Source: Aquisphaera insulae (lineage in GTDB: Bacteria; Planctomycetota; Planctomycetia; Isosphaerales; Isosphaeraceae). Taken from it: a DNA stretch of 64,000 nucleotides. How positions within the stretch are numbered: position 1 is the stretch's first letter; every line of letters starts with the position of its first letter. Positions 27,037 to 34,992 of this stretch are shown one piece after another. The notes beneath the pieces are model-generated. The model was given only the letters and a program-made list of their open reading frames with translations. It made no database searches and was not told the DNA's origin. The position numbers were made by a program, and so were the translations under genes. The stretch spans positions 62,001 through 126,000 of the forward strand of contig NZ_JAALJH010000006.1 in NCBI RefSeq assembly GCF_011064615.1, written 5' to 3'.

Positions 27037-27466
27037 GTCTCAATCTCCTTCAGGGTCGCAGACCGGATCGAGGACTTGGGACTTCGTGGGCCGGAGGACT
27101 GCCCCCCGGCGAGATCCATCCGCCCGAGGGCGGAATCCCCTGTCCGTATCTGTACGGCCACCGATTCTAAGCGGCGTTCGGGCCTACTTCAACGACTCAG
27201 TTCGTTGCCGATCGGGCGAAGTCCTTGCCGATTCCTCTTGCCGGAATGGGGCTCCTCGGGATAAATCCGCGAAATTTCCCGAAAGGACTTCATTTCGGAG
27301 TCGGAGGAAGCCGAAGAAAGAGGATGGAGCCACGGATCGGCGTGAAGCCGCCTCGATTGCCGTTTCCCGAACGCCGACCGACGGGATGATCCCCCTCTGG
27401 CCTGCCTGGAAAAGGCCCGCCCGGCTCCCGGAGCACGCTTGACCCTAGCCGGAACCGAGGCGATTC
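27037..27466. other. Intergenic region between divergent genes (430 bases)
   Basis: No coding-like frame. It holds the start regions of the small lipoprotein (minus) and the acyl carrier protein (plus). I see no clear -35/-10 pair and no repeat. Confidence 0.4.
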
Positions 27467-27745
27467 ATGCCCGACACGATCCAGTCCGTTTCAGCCCAGG
27501 GCGAGCTCTTCAAGACGGTCGTGGACCTCATCCATACCGCTTCGGCCAAGTCGAGGACCTTCGCGATCACGCCGGGATCCCTCCTGCTCGAGGACCTCTC
27601 CCTCGACTCGCTCGACCTGGTCCGGATCATCATGCTGATCGAGGATCGCTTCCAGGTCTCGATCGACCTCGACGAGGTCCCCAAGCTCAAGCGGGTCGAG
27701 GACCTGACCGTGACCCTCGCCAGGGAGCTCAAGGCCGCCGCCTGA
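27467..27745 (+). CDS. Acyl carrier protein
   Basis: The 92-residue protein has the carrier-protein pattern with LLLEDLSLDSLDLVRIIMLI near residue 40; the serine of DSLD would receive phosphopantetheine. DRFQVSIDLDEVPKLKRVED is the helix III region. GAGG lies six bases before ATG 27467. It carries acyl groups for a fatty-acid-like pathway. It stands alone, not in a fab cluster, 1.9 kb from the divergent fabF, so it may be a dedicated carrier rather than the housekeeping AcpP. Confidence 0.87.
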   Translation: MPDTIQSVSAQGELFKTVVDLIHTASAKSRTFAITPGSLLLEDLSLDSLDLVRIIMLIEDRFQVSIDLDEVPKLKRVEDLTVTLARELKAAA

Positions 27746-27778
27746 CCCGTCCGCGAAGACCGGAAGCGACCGCCACGG

Positions 27779-27820
27779 AACGAGCCGGGGCCCCGAATCA
27801 CGGGGCCCCGGCTCGTTCTT
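27779..27820 (+). terminator. Intrinsic terminator of the acyl carrier protein gene
   Basis: A 17-bp perfect stem (27779-27795 with 27801-27817) closes a five-base loop AATCA and is followed by CTTCATTT. It starts 34 bases after the ACP stop. Confidence 0.85.
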
Positions 27821-28101
27821 CATTTCCATGGCATGAACATGACACGTTTTTCTCACCTCTAAACCTGATGCGGCCGGGATGTCGAACTTACAGGCCCTCT
27901 TACCCTTTTTTACAGAGTCTCCCTCACCCTTGTAACTCTTGCGAATTCCGGAATGATCGCGACATCCGGATCGGCCGCCGAAACGGACGGCCTGCATTCA
28001 CCTTGGATTTGGTCTAAAGCAATCCTAAATAAGAGTTTACGGCGTCGCCAAGCGACTCGGGCGGCGACCTTCTCGGTGCGGGCCGTGACGTTTTTTCCGG
28101 G

Positions 28102-28117
28102 TGGCATGAGGCTTGCT
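28102..28117 (+). promoter_or_regulatory. Sigma-54 (RpoN)-type promoter before the PEP-CTERM metalloprotease gene
   Basis: TGGCATGAGGCTTGCT matches the -24/-12 consensus TGGCAC-N5-TTGCW with a single mismatch and exact spacing (GG at 28103-28104, GC at 28115-28116). It is 159 bases before ATG 28276. In described PEP-CTERM systems, PrsK/PrsR-type activators and RpoN control such genes. Confidence 0.7.
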
Positions 28118-28275
28118 CATTAATAGAAGATCATGACGTCCCCGGGCGAGGCGAGGCAGGCCCGAGCGGCGTGGAGAGAGGGGAAGGCGAGCTTCCCGGA
28201 AGGTCGGTGCGGGGCAAACCGGTCGTGCGGGGCCGCCAGGACGGCGAGCCCAGAGGTCGAACAAGGAGGTTGGTG

Positions 28276-29388
28276 ATGACCGCAATCAGGACGTTGGCCG
28301 TCGCCGCTGTGGCCTGGTGCTTGGTCGGCGATGTTGCCGAGGCAGCGCCCCTCTCGTCCTGGTATGGTTCATCGAGTCCCTCGTCGTGGTATGCCAATTC
28401 GGCGAACAGCAATGGCGGCTTCTACGCCCCGGCCAGCGCCCCGGCCGCGACCTTCACGAATTCCAACTGGTTCAACAGCCCGAGCTACCTCGCCTCGCTC
28501 GGCTCGATCTCCTCCCCCGGGACGACTCAGGCGGCCTCCTTGACCGCAGCCCGGTCGGCCTCGGCCAGCTCGACTCCCGCCTCGGCGGCGACGGCCACGG
28601 CCTTCCTCAATTTCGGCAATGCTCCTTATGCCGAGGCCTCGAACCTGACGACCGGCGGTGCCCAGTCATGGACGAGCAGCCCGGCGGTGACGCAGGCGTT
28701 CGGCGGGACGCCGACGAGCGCCCAGCAATCGAGCTTCATCCAGTCCGTGGTTGCGGACATCCAGCACACGTTCCAGATCAGCGGGATGAACATCAGCCTC
28801 ACGACCGACCCGACGGTCCAGGCCCCGCACATGATGAGCGTCGTCTCGGGAACCTCGTACCCCGGGAACACCGGCGCGATCGGGATCACGGATGTGGGGG
28901 CCAACGGCTTCAGCTTCATCGACAAGCTCAACTACGCGAACACTCCCGATCAACTCGCCTGGGCGGTCGCCCACAACCTCTCCCACGAGCTGATGCATGC
29001 CCTGGGCGTGGCCACCCACCCCGATACCACCGGACAGTATCTCGATAGCGCCATCGCAAGCTGGTCGATGCTGACCGACCCCAATACGAAGTTCAGCCCC
29101 GCGGCCGTGCAGATGATGCAGGCGGCCAACGGCGGGCTGACCTCCGGCACCAGCCTGGGGGCCGAGCTGCTCAAGCTCTCCAAGCACCCGGTGAATTGCA
29201 ACTGCCAGTTCTGCCAGATGATGCGGCGAGAGGGTCTGAATACCAACCTGATCCTCAAGGGGCTGGGAGCCGATGGGGAGCAGCTCCTGGAGGCTCCCGT
29301 ACCCGAGCCGGCCACGATCCTGATCTGGTCGGTCGCCGGCATCGGCGGCCTGGCGATCGCCCGCCGCCGGGCCAGCACGGCCTCCTGA
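28276..29388 (+). CDS. PEP-CTERM sorted exported metalloprotease-like protein
   Basis: The 370-residue protein has a signal peptide (LAVAAVAWCLVGDVAEA) and a Ser/Ala-rich region. A zinc motif HELMHALGVATH has His at about 237, 241 and 248 and Glu 238. The C-terminus has PVPEPATILIWSVAGIGG followed by a basic tail, which is the PEP-CTERM sorting signal cut by exosortase. The zinc motif is metzincin-like, with the third His one residue further than in HExxHxxGxxH. A CNCQFC cluster precedes the sorting signal. Start ATG 28276 has AAGGAGG upstream. It probably acts at the cell surface or in an extracellular matrix. No exosortase gene is in the window. Confidence 0.82.
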   Translation: MTAIRTLAVAAVAWCLVGDVAEAAPLSSWYGSSSPSSWYANSANSNGGFYAPASAPAATFTNSNWFNSPSYLASLGSISSPGTTQAASLTAARSASASSTPASAATATAFLNFGNAPYAEASNLTTGGAQSWTSSPAVTQAFGGTPTSAQQSSFIQSVVADIQHTFQISGMNISLTTDPTVQAPHMMSVVSGTSYPGNTGAIGITDVGANGFSFIDKLNYANTPDQLAWAVAHNLSHELMHALGVATHPDTTGQYLDSAIASWSMLTDPNTKFSPAAVQMMQAANGGLTSGTSLGAELLKLSKHPVNCNCQFCQMMRREGLNTNLILKGLGADGEQLLEAPVPEPATILIWSVAGIGGLAIARRRASTAS

Positions 29389-29561
29389 ACCGAGCGATCG
29401 TCGCGATCTCCCGGGTCGAAGCCGGTCACGGCTTGACCCGCCACCCCTCGAAATGCTCCCATGTTGACGAGGCTCACCCGGCGCCGGACGAAGCCGGCCC
29501 CCACAGAATTCAACGAGATCCGCCGCGGGACCGTTCCATCCCGGTCGTCGATTCCCTCCCC

Positions 29562-30335
29562 ATGAATGCCTGGCCGCTGGCCCTTTCGCTCGTCATCCTG
29601 GTCTGCTCTCCGGCGGTCTTCCTGCCTCCGCGCCCACAGGCCCCCAGGACGAGCCCGTCCCCCCCGCCCGAGATCCGCGGCATCCTCAGGCCGCTCCACT
29701 GGCTGATGATCGCCTACTGCTGCATCCTCTATCGGCTCCGGAGCAACGGCTGGGCTCCACTCCCGGACCACGGGCCGGCCATCCTCATCGCCAATCATAC
29801 CTGCGGCATCGATCACATGCTCCTTCAGGCGGCGTCCAGGCGCGTGCTCGGCTTCATGATCGCTCGCGAGTATTACGAGTGGCGCGAGATCCACTGGTTC
29901 TGCAAGCTCGTCGGCTGCATCCCGGTGAATCGCGACGGCCGCGACCTCCAGGCGACTCGCGCCGCGATCCGGGCCCTCGAGAGCGGGCGGGTCCTGCCGA
30001 TCTTCCCCGAGGGGAAGGTCACCGCGGCCTCCGGGCGCGTCCTGGGGCCGATCCGCCCGGGGACGGCCTACCTCGCGGTCCGGACCGGCGTCCCGGTGAT
30101 CCCGGCCTACCTGCACGGGACCCCGGAGACCGACCAGATCGGTGAGTCGCTGACGCGACCCTCCCGCTCGGAGGTCCGCTTCGGCCCCCCCGTGGACCTC
30201 TCGGATTTCCGCCCCGAGCAGGCCGGCGACCGGGCCGTGCAGGCCGAGGTTTCCCGACGATTCCAGCGCGCCTTCCTGGACCTGGCGGGCGATCGCATCA
30301 CGCTCATCGCGCCCGCCGCGAGGACGGACGACTGA
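29562..30335 (+). CDS. Lysophospholipid/1-acylglycerol-3-phosphate acyltransferase (PlsC-like)
   Basis: After one N-terminal membrane helix the 257-residue protein has the acyltransferase block I, ILIANHTCGIDHMLLQ (H-x4-D, near residue 72), block II near VGCIPVNRDGRD, and block III, LPIFPEGKVTAASGRVL near residue 147. PGTAYLAVRTGVPVIPAYL is block IV. This is the PlsC family, which adds the sn-2 acyl chain in phospholipid synthesis. The start is ATG 29562; the frame runs open upstream through the end of the metalloprotease gene in another phase, so longer starts are excluded. The next gene starts 15 bases downstream, suggesting co-transcription. Confidence 0.85.
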   Translation: MNAWPLALSLVILVCSPAVFLPPRPQAPRTSPSPPPEIRGILRPLHWLMIAYCCILYRLRSNGWAPLPDHGPAILIANHTCGIDHMLLQAASRRVLGFMIAREYYEWREIHWFCKLVGCIPVNRDGRDLQATRAAIRALESGRVLPIFPEGKVTAASGRVLGPIRPGTAYLAVRTGVPVIPAYLHGTPETDQIGESLTRPSRSEVRFGPPVDLSDFRPEQAGDRAVQAEVSRRFQRAFLDLAGDRITLIAPAARTDD

Positions 30336-30350
30336 CCCGAGGTCCATCCC

Positions 30351-31391
30351 ATGGCCTTCTCGGAGATCGAGGACTCGCTGACACGCTACGCGATGCCGTA
30401 CCGCCCCCTGGACGCGGTCCGGCCGATCGGCGGGGGCGGCGGGCTGAGCGGCTCACGCTTCTGGAGGTTTCGGGCCGAGGTCGGCGAGCTCGTGCTTCGA
30501 GCCTGGCCGCACGGGATGACGCGGGCGCGGCTGTCGGCGATCCAGGGCTGGACGATCCGGATCGCGGAGCGAGCCGGACTGCCCGTGCCCACGCCCCTGC
30601 TCGATCTCCGAGGGAGCCGGTTCCACCAACGCGAGGCGCGGCTCTGGGATCTGTCTCCGTGGCTCCCGGGCGAGCCGGACCTGAGACGTCCGCCCTCGGA
30701 ATCGCACGTCGGGTCTGCCTTCGAGGCGCTCGGGAAGCTCCACGCGTCGCTCAGTCCGGAATTGGTGCTGGGTCCGAGTCCCGGGATCGCGGCCAGGCTT
30801 ATCGAGATCGAGGACCTGGCTCGATCGGGGTTCGATCGCCTCGAATCCGCACTGGGCTCCGCCGGAGACGATCCGCTGGCCGTTGAAGGACGCCGATGGC
30901 TGGTGGCGGCCCGGGCGGCGTCATCTCGACTCCTCGCAGGATTGCGCGAGGCCGCCGACTGGCGAGTCCCGCTCCAGCCATGCCTCCGCGATGCCCGGCC
31001 GGACCACTTCCTCTTCCAGGGGGGGCGACTCACCGGCCTGCTCGACATGGGCGCCATGGACGTGGAGACCGTGGCGGCGGACCTGGCCCGACTCTGCGGG
31101 GACTGGCTCGACGAAGATGGACCGCTCCGGGTCGTGGCAAAGTCGGCCCATGCCGCCGGCAGGGGACGAGCCCTCGACCCGATCGAGGAACGGCTCCTGC
31201 CGCTGTTCGAATCGGCGGCGGACCTGCTGATCGGCGGGAACTGGCTGCGCTGGCACTTCCTGGAGGGCCGCCAGTTCCACGATGCGGGGGCCGTGCCACG
31301 AGGAGTGGCTCGGGGTCTCGAGCGAATTGCTCGCCTTGGCGGTCGCGGCCGGGTGATCGGCGGTCCGGAAACCTCCTTCCGGGCGACTTGA
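30351..31391 (+). CDS. Aminoglycoside phosphotransferase (APH)-fold kinase
   Basis: The 346-residue protein fits the APH/choline kinase fold. A glycine-rich start (RPIGGGGGLSGSRFWRF) is followed by LVLRAWP, a likely ATP-lysine position with Arg. The catalytic loop is CLRDARPDHFLF near residue 211 in place of HGDxxxxN, and the metal-binding site is GLLDMGAM. The replaced loop residues make the substrate and even the activity uncertain, but homologous loops of the form RDxxxDH occur in the family. It follows the PlsC-like gene by 15 bases. It is a small-molecule or cell-envelope alcohol kinase candidate, not a proven drug-resistance gene. Confidence 0.72.
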   Translation: MAFSEIEDSLTRYAMPYRPLDAVRPIGGGGGLSGSRFWRFRAEVGELVLRAWPHGMTRARLSAIQGWTIRIAERAGLPVPTPLLDLRGSRFHQREARLWDLSPWLPGEPDLRRPPSESHVGSAFEALGKLHASLSPELVLGPSPGIAARLIEIEDLARSGFDRLESALGSAGDDPLAVEGRRWLVAARAASSRLLAGLREAADWRVPLQPCLRDARPDHFLFQGGRLTGLLDMGAMDVETVAADLARLCGDWLDEDGPLRVVAKSAHAAGRGRALDPIEERLLPLFESAADLLIGGNWLRWHFLEGRQFHDAGAVPRGVARGLERIARLGGRGRVIGGPETSFRAT

Positions 31392-31499
31392 AGGTGGGAC
31401 GGGTGATTGATACACTTTCCGCATGCCCGTCGGTCGCCGCGTGCGCGGCACTCGGTCTTCGAGACGATTCCGTCCCTGTGTCCCACCTCGCGAGGCGTG

Positions 31500-31949
31500 A
31501 TGCGAGCCCCCGATCGTCTATCCGGGACGGTCCGACCGATCGCGGCGCTGATCGCGCTCGCGTTCTTCGCGGTCACCTGGCCGACCGAGGCCAGGGCGGG
31601 ATGCGCCTACCGGCATACCCCGGCCGCGCGGCCGGGTGCATCGCTCGCCGATCTATCGTGGCTCCGCCTCGCGGACGGGTCGTCCTGGCCGGCCCCGCAG
31701 CAGGACCCCGCGCCGGCTCCTTGCACCGGAGCCTTCTGCTCCGGCCTGCCGGCAACGCCGGCCTCCGCCATGCCCGTCATGCCGGCGCCGTCCGGACAGG
31801 GCTGGGCGGTCCTGGCTCTCCTCGCCACGCCGGAAGACGGTCGGTCGGTCCTGCACCGGGCCTCCGACGATCTGGCAAGACCGCGGCGGCAAGCCCTCTC
31901 CATCTTCCATCCTCCCCGCCGGCTCTCGGCCACGCACGGCTCGCTCTGA
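31500..31949 (+). CDS. Small exported hypothetical protein
   Basis: From ATG 31500 (after CGAGG) the 149-residue product starts with an arginine-rich segment and a hydrophobic stretch ending TEARAG, a classical signal peptidase I site. The mature part is Pro/Ala-rich with three or four cysteines (GCAYRHTP; CTGAFCSG) and no known domain. Similar short exported proteins are frequent in this type of genome. I do not recognise a family, and the frame could be longer at the N-terminus. Confidence is limited because the sequence is low-complexity. Confidence 0.55.
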   Translation: MRAPDRLSGTVRPIAALIALAFFAVTWPTEARAGCAYRHTPAARPGASLADLSWLRLADGSSWPAPQQDPAPAPCTGAFCSGLPATPASAMPVMPAPSGQGWAVLALLATPEDGRSVLHRASDDLARPRRQALSIFHPPRRLSATHGSL

Positions 31950-32141
31950 GCCGCCTGCTCGTGGGCTGAAATCGCCCCGTCGCCACCGAATTCGCGCGCC
32001 GACGTCCCCGCAAGACGATCGCGCGACGGCCCTGCCTGCCTCATGGGGACGGCTCGCGGCCGCGCCCCCGCGCGGCGACCGTCCCCTGCGCCTCTGAATT
32101 GCTATTATTCCGATATTTTGATCTCTCAGCGAGGACCTTCC

Positions 32142-33101
32142 ATGCGTCAGCCTGCGCGCCAGCCCGGGGGCTTCACGCTCATCGAGCTCCTGGTCGTGAT
32201 CGCCATCATCGCCGTCCTGATCGCCCTGCTGCTCCCGGCCGTCCAGTCGGCCCGCGAGGCCGCCCGCCGGATCCAGTGCGTGAACAACCTCAAGCAGATC
32301 GGCCTGGCCCTGCACAATTACCATGAATCGCGCGGGGCGCTCCCCGGCGCGGACATGGTCTTCAATCAGACCGAGCTCTCGGCCCTGACCATGCTCCTGC
32401 CGATGCTCGAGCAGACGAACGTCTACAACTCGGTCAACTTCTCGTTCAATTACCAGGATCCGAACAACACGACGGTCATGTTCACGGCCGTCAACCAGTT
32501 CATCTGCCCGTCGGACCAGAGCCCGCCGCTGCCGTCGCTGGGCGCGCAGACGAACTACATGGCGGACATGGGGAGCGGGATCGTCTGGCAGGCCCCGATC
32601 GGCCCGAACGCCGGGCTGCCCGCGCCCAACGGCGTCTTCCACGGGGACTCCGCCACGAAGTTCGCCGCGATCACCGACGGCCTTTCGAACACGGCCTTCT
32701 TCAGCGAGCGGATCATGGCCGACGGCAACAACGGGATCGTCAGCCCGATCGCCGACGTCTTCTTCTCCCCGCTGGCGCCGACGGACGTCGAGACGGCCTA
32801 CCAGATGTGCCAGGCGGTGGACATCCGCGACCTGCACACCCAGTTCCCGCTCTTCATGGGAGCTCCCTGGCTCTGCGGCCAGCACATCTTCACCCACGCC
32901 TCGACCCCCAACTCGCGATCCTGCGGATTCTTCACCGCGCTCCGGGCCGTGATGCCGCCGAGCAGCTACCATCCCGGCGGCGTGAACGTCCTGGTCGGCG
33001 ACGGCTCGGTGAAGTTCGTGAAGAACTCCATCGACCGGCAAGTCTGGCGCGCGTTCGGGACGATTTCCGGCGGCGAGGTCATCAGCGCGGACAGCTTCTG
33101 A
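32142..33101 (+). CDS. DUF1559 protein with prepilin-type N-terminal methylation signal
   Basis: The 319-residue protein has the type IV prepilin-like signal [19 protein letters not shown] starting near residue 10, then the DUF1559 pattern [38 protein letters not shown] and a C-terminal [19 protein letters not shown]1559 proteins are pseudopilin-like and strongly expanded in Planctomycetota, where their role is unknown. ATG 32142 follows GAGG at seven bases. The small lipoprotein gene 13 bases downstream is the usual partner, and the two are probably co-transcribed. Confidence 0.92.
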   Translation: MRQPARQPGGFTLIELLVVIAIIAVLIALLLPAVQSAREAARRIQCVNNLKQIGLALHNYHESRGALPGADMVFNQTELSALTMLLPMLEQTNVYNSVNFSFNYQDPNNTTVMFTAVNQFICPSDQSPPLPSLGAQTNYMADMGSGIVWQAPIGPNAGLPAPNGVFHGDSATKFAAITDGLSNTAFFSERIMADGNNGIVSPIADVFFSPLAPTDVETAYQMCQAVDIRDLHTQFPLFMGAPWLCGQHIFTHASTPNSRSCGFFTALRAVMPPSSYHPGGVNVLVGDGSVKFVKNSIDRQVWRAFGTISGGEVISADSF

Positions 33102-33114
33102 GCGGGAGACGACC

Positions 33115-33528
33115 ATGAACGACGCGACTCGACGAGTTGCCGGATCGGCCGCGATCCGGGCCGCCGCCGGCCTCTGCCTGGCGGCGTTGATTGCTGCCTT
33201 GCCGGGCTGCTCCACGGGAGAGGCGCACGCGGTGGACACCTCGAAGGCCCGCGAGGCCCTCGCCTCCTCGCTCGACGCCTGGAAGCGCGGGGAGGATTCT
33301 CGCAGCGTCTCCTCGATCACGATCCAGGACTTCGACTGGGAGCGCGGGGCGAAGCTCGAGGGCTACGAGATCCTTGGGGACGGCCAGGCCAAGGGGGCCA
33401 ACCTGAGCATCCAGGTGAAGCTCAGGCTCGCCGCCGCGGCCGGCAAGAAGGCGACGGAGAAATCGGTCTACTACCTGGTCGGGACCAGCCCGTCGGTGAC
33501 TGTCTTCCGCGACACGCTCCGGCGCTGA
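33115..33528 (+). CDS. Small lipoprotein downstream of DUF1559
   Basis: The 137-residue product has a hydrophobic signal ending in the lipobox ALPGCSTG (Cys near residue 32). The mature domain is a compact alpha/beta unit without cysteines or active-site motifs: ITIQDFDWERGAKLEGYEIL, LSIQVKLRL, YYLVGTSPSVTVFRDTL. Its position 13 bases after the DUF1559 gene is a common planctomycete arrangement. Function unknown; a role in sorting or assembling the pseudopilin is only inference from context. Confidence 0.72.
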   Translation: MNDATRRVAGSAAIRAAAGLCLAALIAALPGCSTGEAHAVDTSKAREALASSLDAWKRGEDSRSVSSITIQDFDWERGAKLEGYEILGDGQAKGANLSIQVKLRLAAAAGKKATEKSVYYLVGTSPSVTVFRDTLRR

Positions 33529-33625
33529 GCCCGCCTACCGAACTGTCCGGCCGGGCCAGGGACGGCCCTTCTGATATCCTTTCGTGATGAAGTCCATCTC
33601 CTTTCGATAGCGAGGGAATGATCCC

Positions 33626-34861
33626 ATGCTGCCCCAGAGCCTACGCCTCCTGATCGCGCCGGCGATCGCATCGATGGCCGCCGCCGCCGCGACGGCGGCC
33701 GACGACCCGAAGCCCGCCCCCGTCTCCCCGACCGGCCCGGCGAACGCGGAGGCCGCCGAGGTCGGGCGCGCGCTCCGCGAGTCCTGGCCGGATCGGCCCG
33801 AGTGGCTGGACATGTACACGGCGATCCTGGCCGACGAGGAGATGAGCCCGCAATACGGCTGGTTCCGGACCGCGGTCACGCAGTCCCGCTACGGTTGGGA
33901 CGCGACCAGCAAGCGGCTCGACCGGGACGGCGACGGCAAGGTCGCGCGCAAGGAGTTCCCCGGCCGCGACGAGGAGTTCGCCCGCCTGGACCGCGACCAC
34001 GACGGCTCCGTGACGAAGGACGACTTCGACCGCGCCGCCGCCCCCGTCGCCGCGTCGCCCGGCCTGATGCTCTTCTCCCGCGCCGACCGAGACGGCAACG
34101 GCAAGGTCACCCGCGAGGAGCTCGATGGCTTCTTCCGGGCCGCGGACCGGGACGGACACGGATTCCTGTCGCGGGCCGATCTGGAAGCCGCGATGCCGGC
34201 GCCGTCCGCCTCCAGGGGAATGTCGGCGGGCGACCGGCCGAGCAAGGCCGCGCTGATCCGCGGGCTCTTCAAGCAGGAGGTCGGCTCGCTCCAGCCGGGC
34301 CCGAAGCTCGACGAGTCCGCGCCCGATTTCACGCTCCGGACCAATGACGGCAAGTCGGAAGTCACGCTCTCCAAGCTGGTCGGACCGAAGCCCGTCGTCC
34401 TGATCTTCGGCAATTTCACGTGCGGCCCGTTCCGGAGCCACGCGGGCAACTTCGAGAAGCTTTACCGCCGCTACGGCGACCGCGCCAATTTCGTCATGGT
34501 CTACGTCCGCGAGGCCCATCCCACCGACGGCTGGCGGATGGAGAGCAACGACCGCCTGGGCGTCGCCACCGCTCAGCCGACGACCTACGAGGAGCGCGTC
34601 GGCGTGGCCCAGCGCTGCGGCAAGCTCCTGGGACTGGGATTCCCGATGGTGGTGGACACGATCGACGACTCGGTCGGTGCCCGCTACAGCGGGATGCCCG
34701 GCCGCTTCTACCTGATCGACCGCCAGGGCAAGATCGCCTTCAAGAACGGCCGCGGCCCGTACGGCTTCAAGCACGACGAGCTCGAGCAGGCCCTGATCCT
34801 GATGCTCCAGGATGAGGCCTCGCCCGGGAGCGGTGGGGCGGTGCAGGCGGCGAGGCACTGA
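33626..34861 (+). CDS. Exported EF-hand protein fused to a deiodinase-like thioredoxin-fold domain
   Basis: The 411-residue protein has a signal peptide (LIAPAIASMAAAAATAA). Four EF-hand loops follow: DRDGDGKVARKE at 99, then DRDHDGSVTKDD, DRDGNGKVTREE and DRDGHGFLSRAD, all with calcium-ligand spacing. The C-terminal part (from about residue 225) starts PKLDESAPDFTLRT and contains VLIFGNFTCGPFRSHAGNF and MVYVREAHPTDGW, which I recognise as the iodothyronine deiodinase-like family. Cys 266 (codon TGC at 34421) sits where vertebrate enzymes have selenocysteine. A periplasmic or surface redox role is likely; true deiodination is unproven. The fusion order is unusual. Confidence 0.82.
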   Translation: MLPQSLRLLIAPAIASMAAAAATAADDPKPAPVSPTGPANAEAAEVGRALRESWPDRPEWLDMYTAILADEEMSPQYGWFRTAVTQSRYGWDATSKRLDRDGDGKVARKEFPGRDEEFARLDRDHDGSVTKDDFDRAAAPVAASPGLMLFSRADRDGNGKVTREELDGFFRAADRDGHGFLSRADLEAAMPAPSASRGMSAGDRPSKAALIRGLFKQEVGSLQPGPKLDESAPDFTLRTNDGKSEVTLSKLVGPKPVVLIFGNFTCGPFRSHAGNFEKLYRRYGDRANFVMVYVREAHPTDGWRMESNDRLGVATAQPTTYEERVGVAQRCGKLLGLGFPMVVDTIDDSVGARYSGMPGRFYLIDRQGKIAFKNGRGPYGFKHDELEQALILMLQDEASPGSGGAVQAARH

Positions 34862-34896
34862 GAACGACAGGTGCCGACGGTGCCTCGGAGCCCTGA

Positions 34897-34924
34897 TTGA
34901 CAGGGGTCTTCGATCGGCTAGAAT
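34897..34924 (+). promoter_or_regulatory. Near-consensus sigma-70 promoter, antisense to the DUF3800 unit
   Basis: TTGACA and TAGAAT are separated by 16 bases. No plus-strand gene follows; transcription would start near 34931, pass the hairpin at 34961-34992 and run antisense into the 34991-36200 genes. Confidence 0.55.
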
Positions 34925-34960
34925 GCTGATAGCTCATTCACCACGCGTGAAAGGAGTACC

Positions 34961-34992
34961 GACGCCGTCTCTCTTCCACGGGAGGCGGCGTC
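34961..34992. terminator. 11-bp hairpin at the 3' end of the DUF3800 unit
   Basis: GACGCCGTCTC pairs with GAGGCGGCGTC (one T-G wobble) around a ten-base loop. It overlaps the stop of the minus-strand gene and is followed on that strand by GGTACTCCTTTC. It also lies about 30 bases after the predicted start of the plus-strand promoter at 34897. Confidence 0.5.

Larger units (their letters stand above)
27746..28275. other. AT-richer intergenic region with terminator and sigma-54 promoter
   Basis: Apart from the ACP terminator (27779-27820) and the sigma-54-like element (28102-28117), this 530-base stretch has no coding-like frame. From about 27830 to 28030 it is clearly less GC-rich than its surroundings, as expected of an upstream activator-binding region. 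Confidence 0.5.

Noticed and set aside
34421..34423. Possible selenocysteine codon in the deiodinase-like gene
   Set aside because: The codon is TGC (Cys), not TGA, and the frame is continuous, so no recoding is needed.
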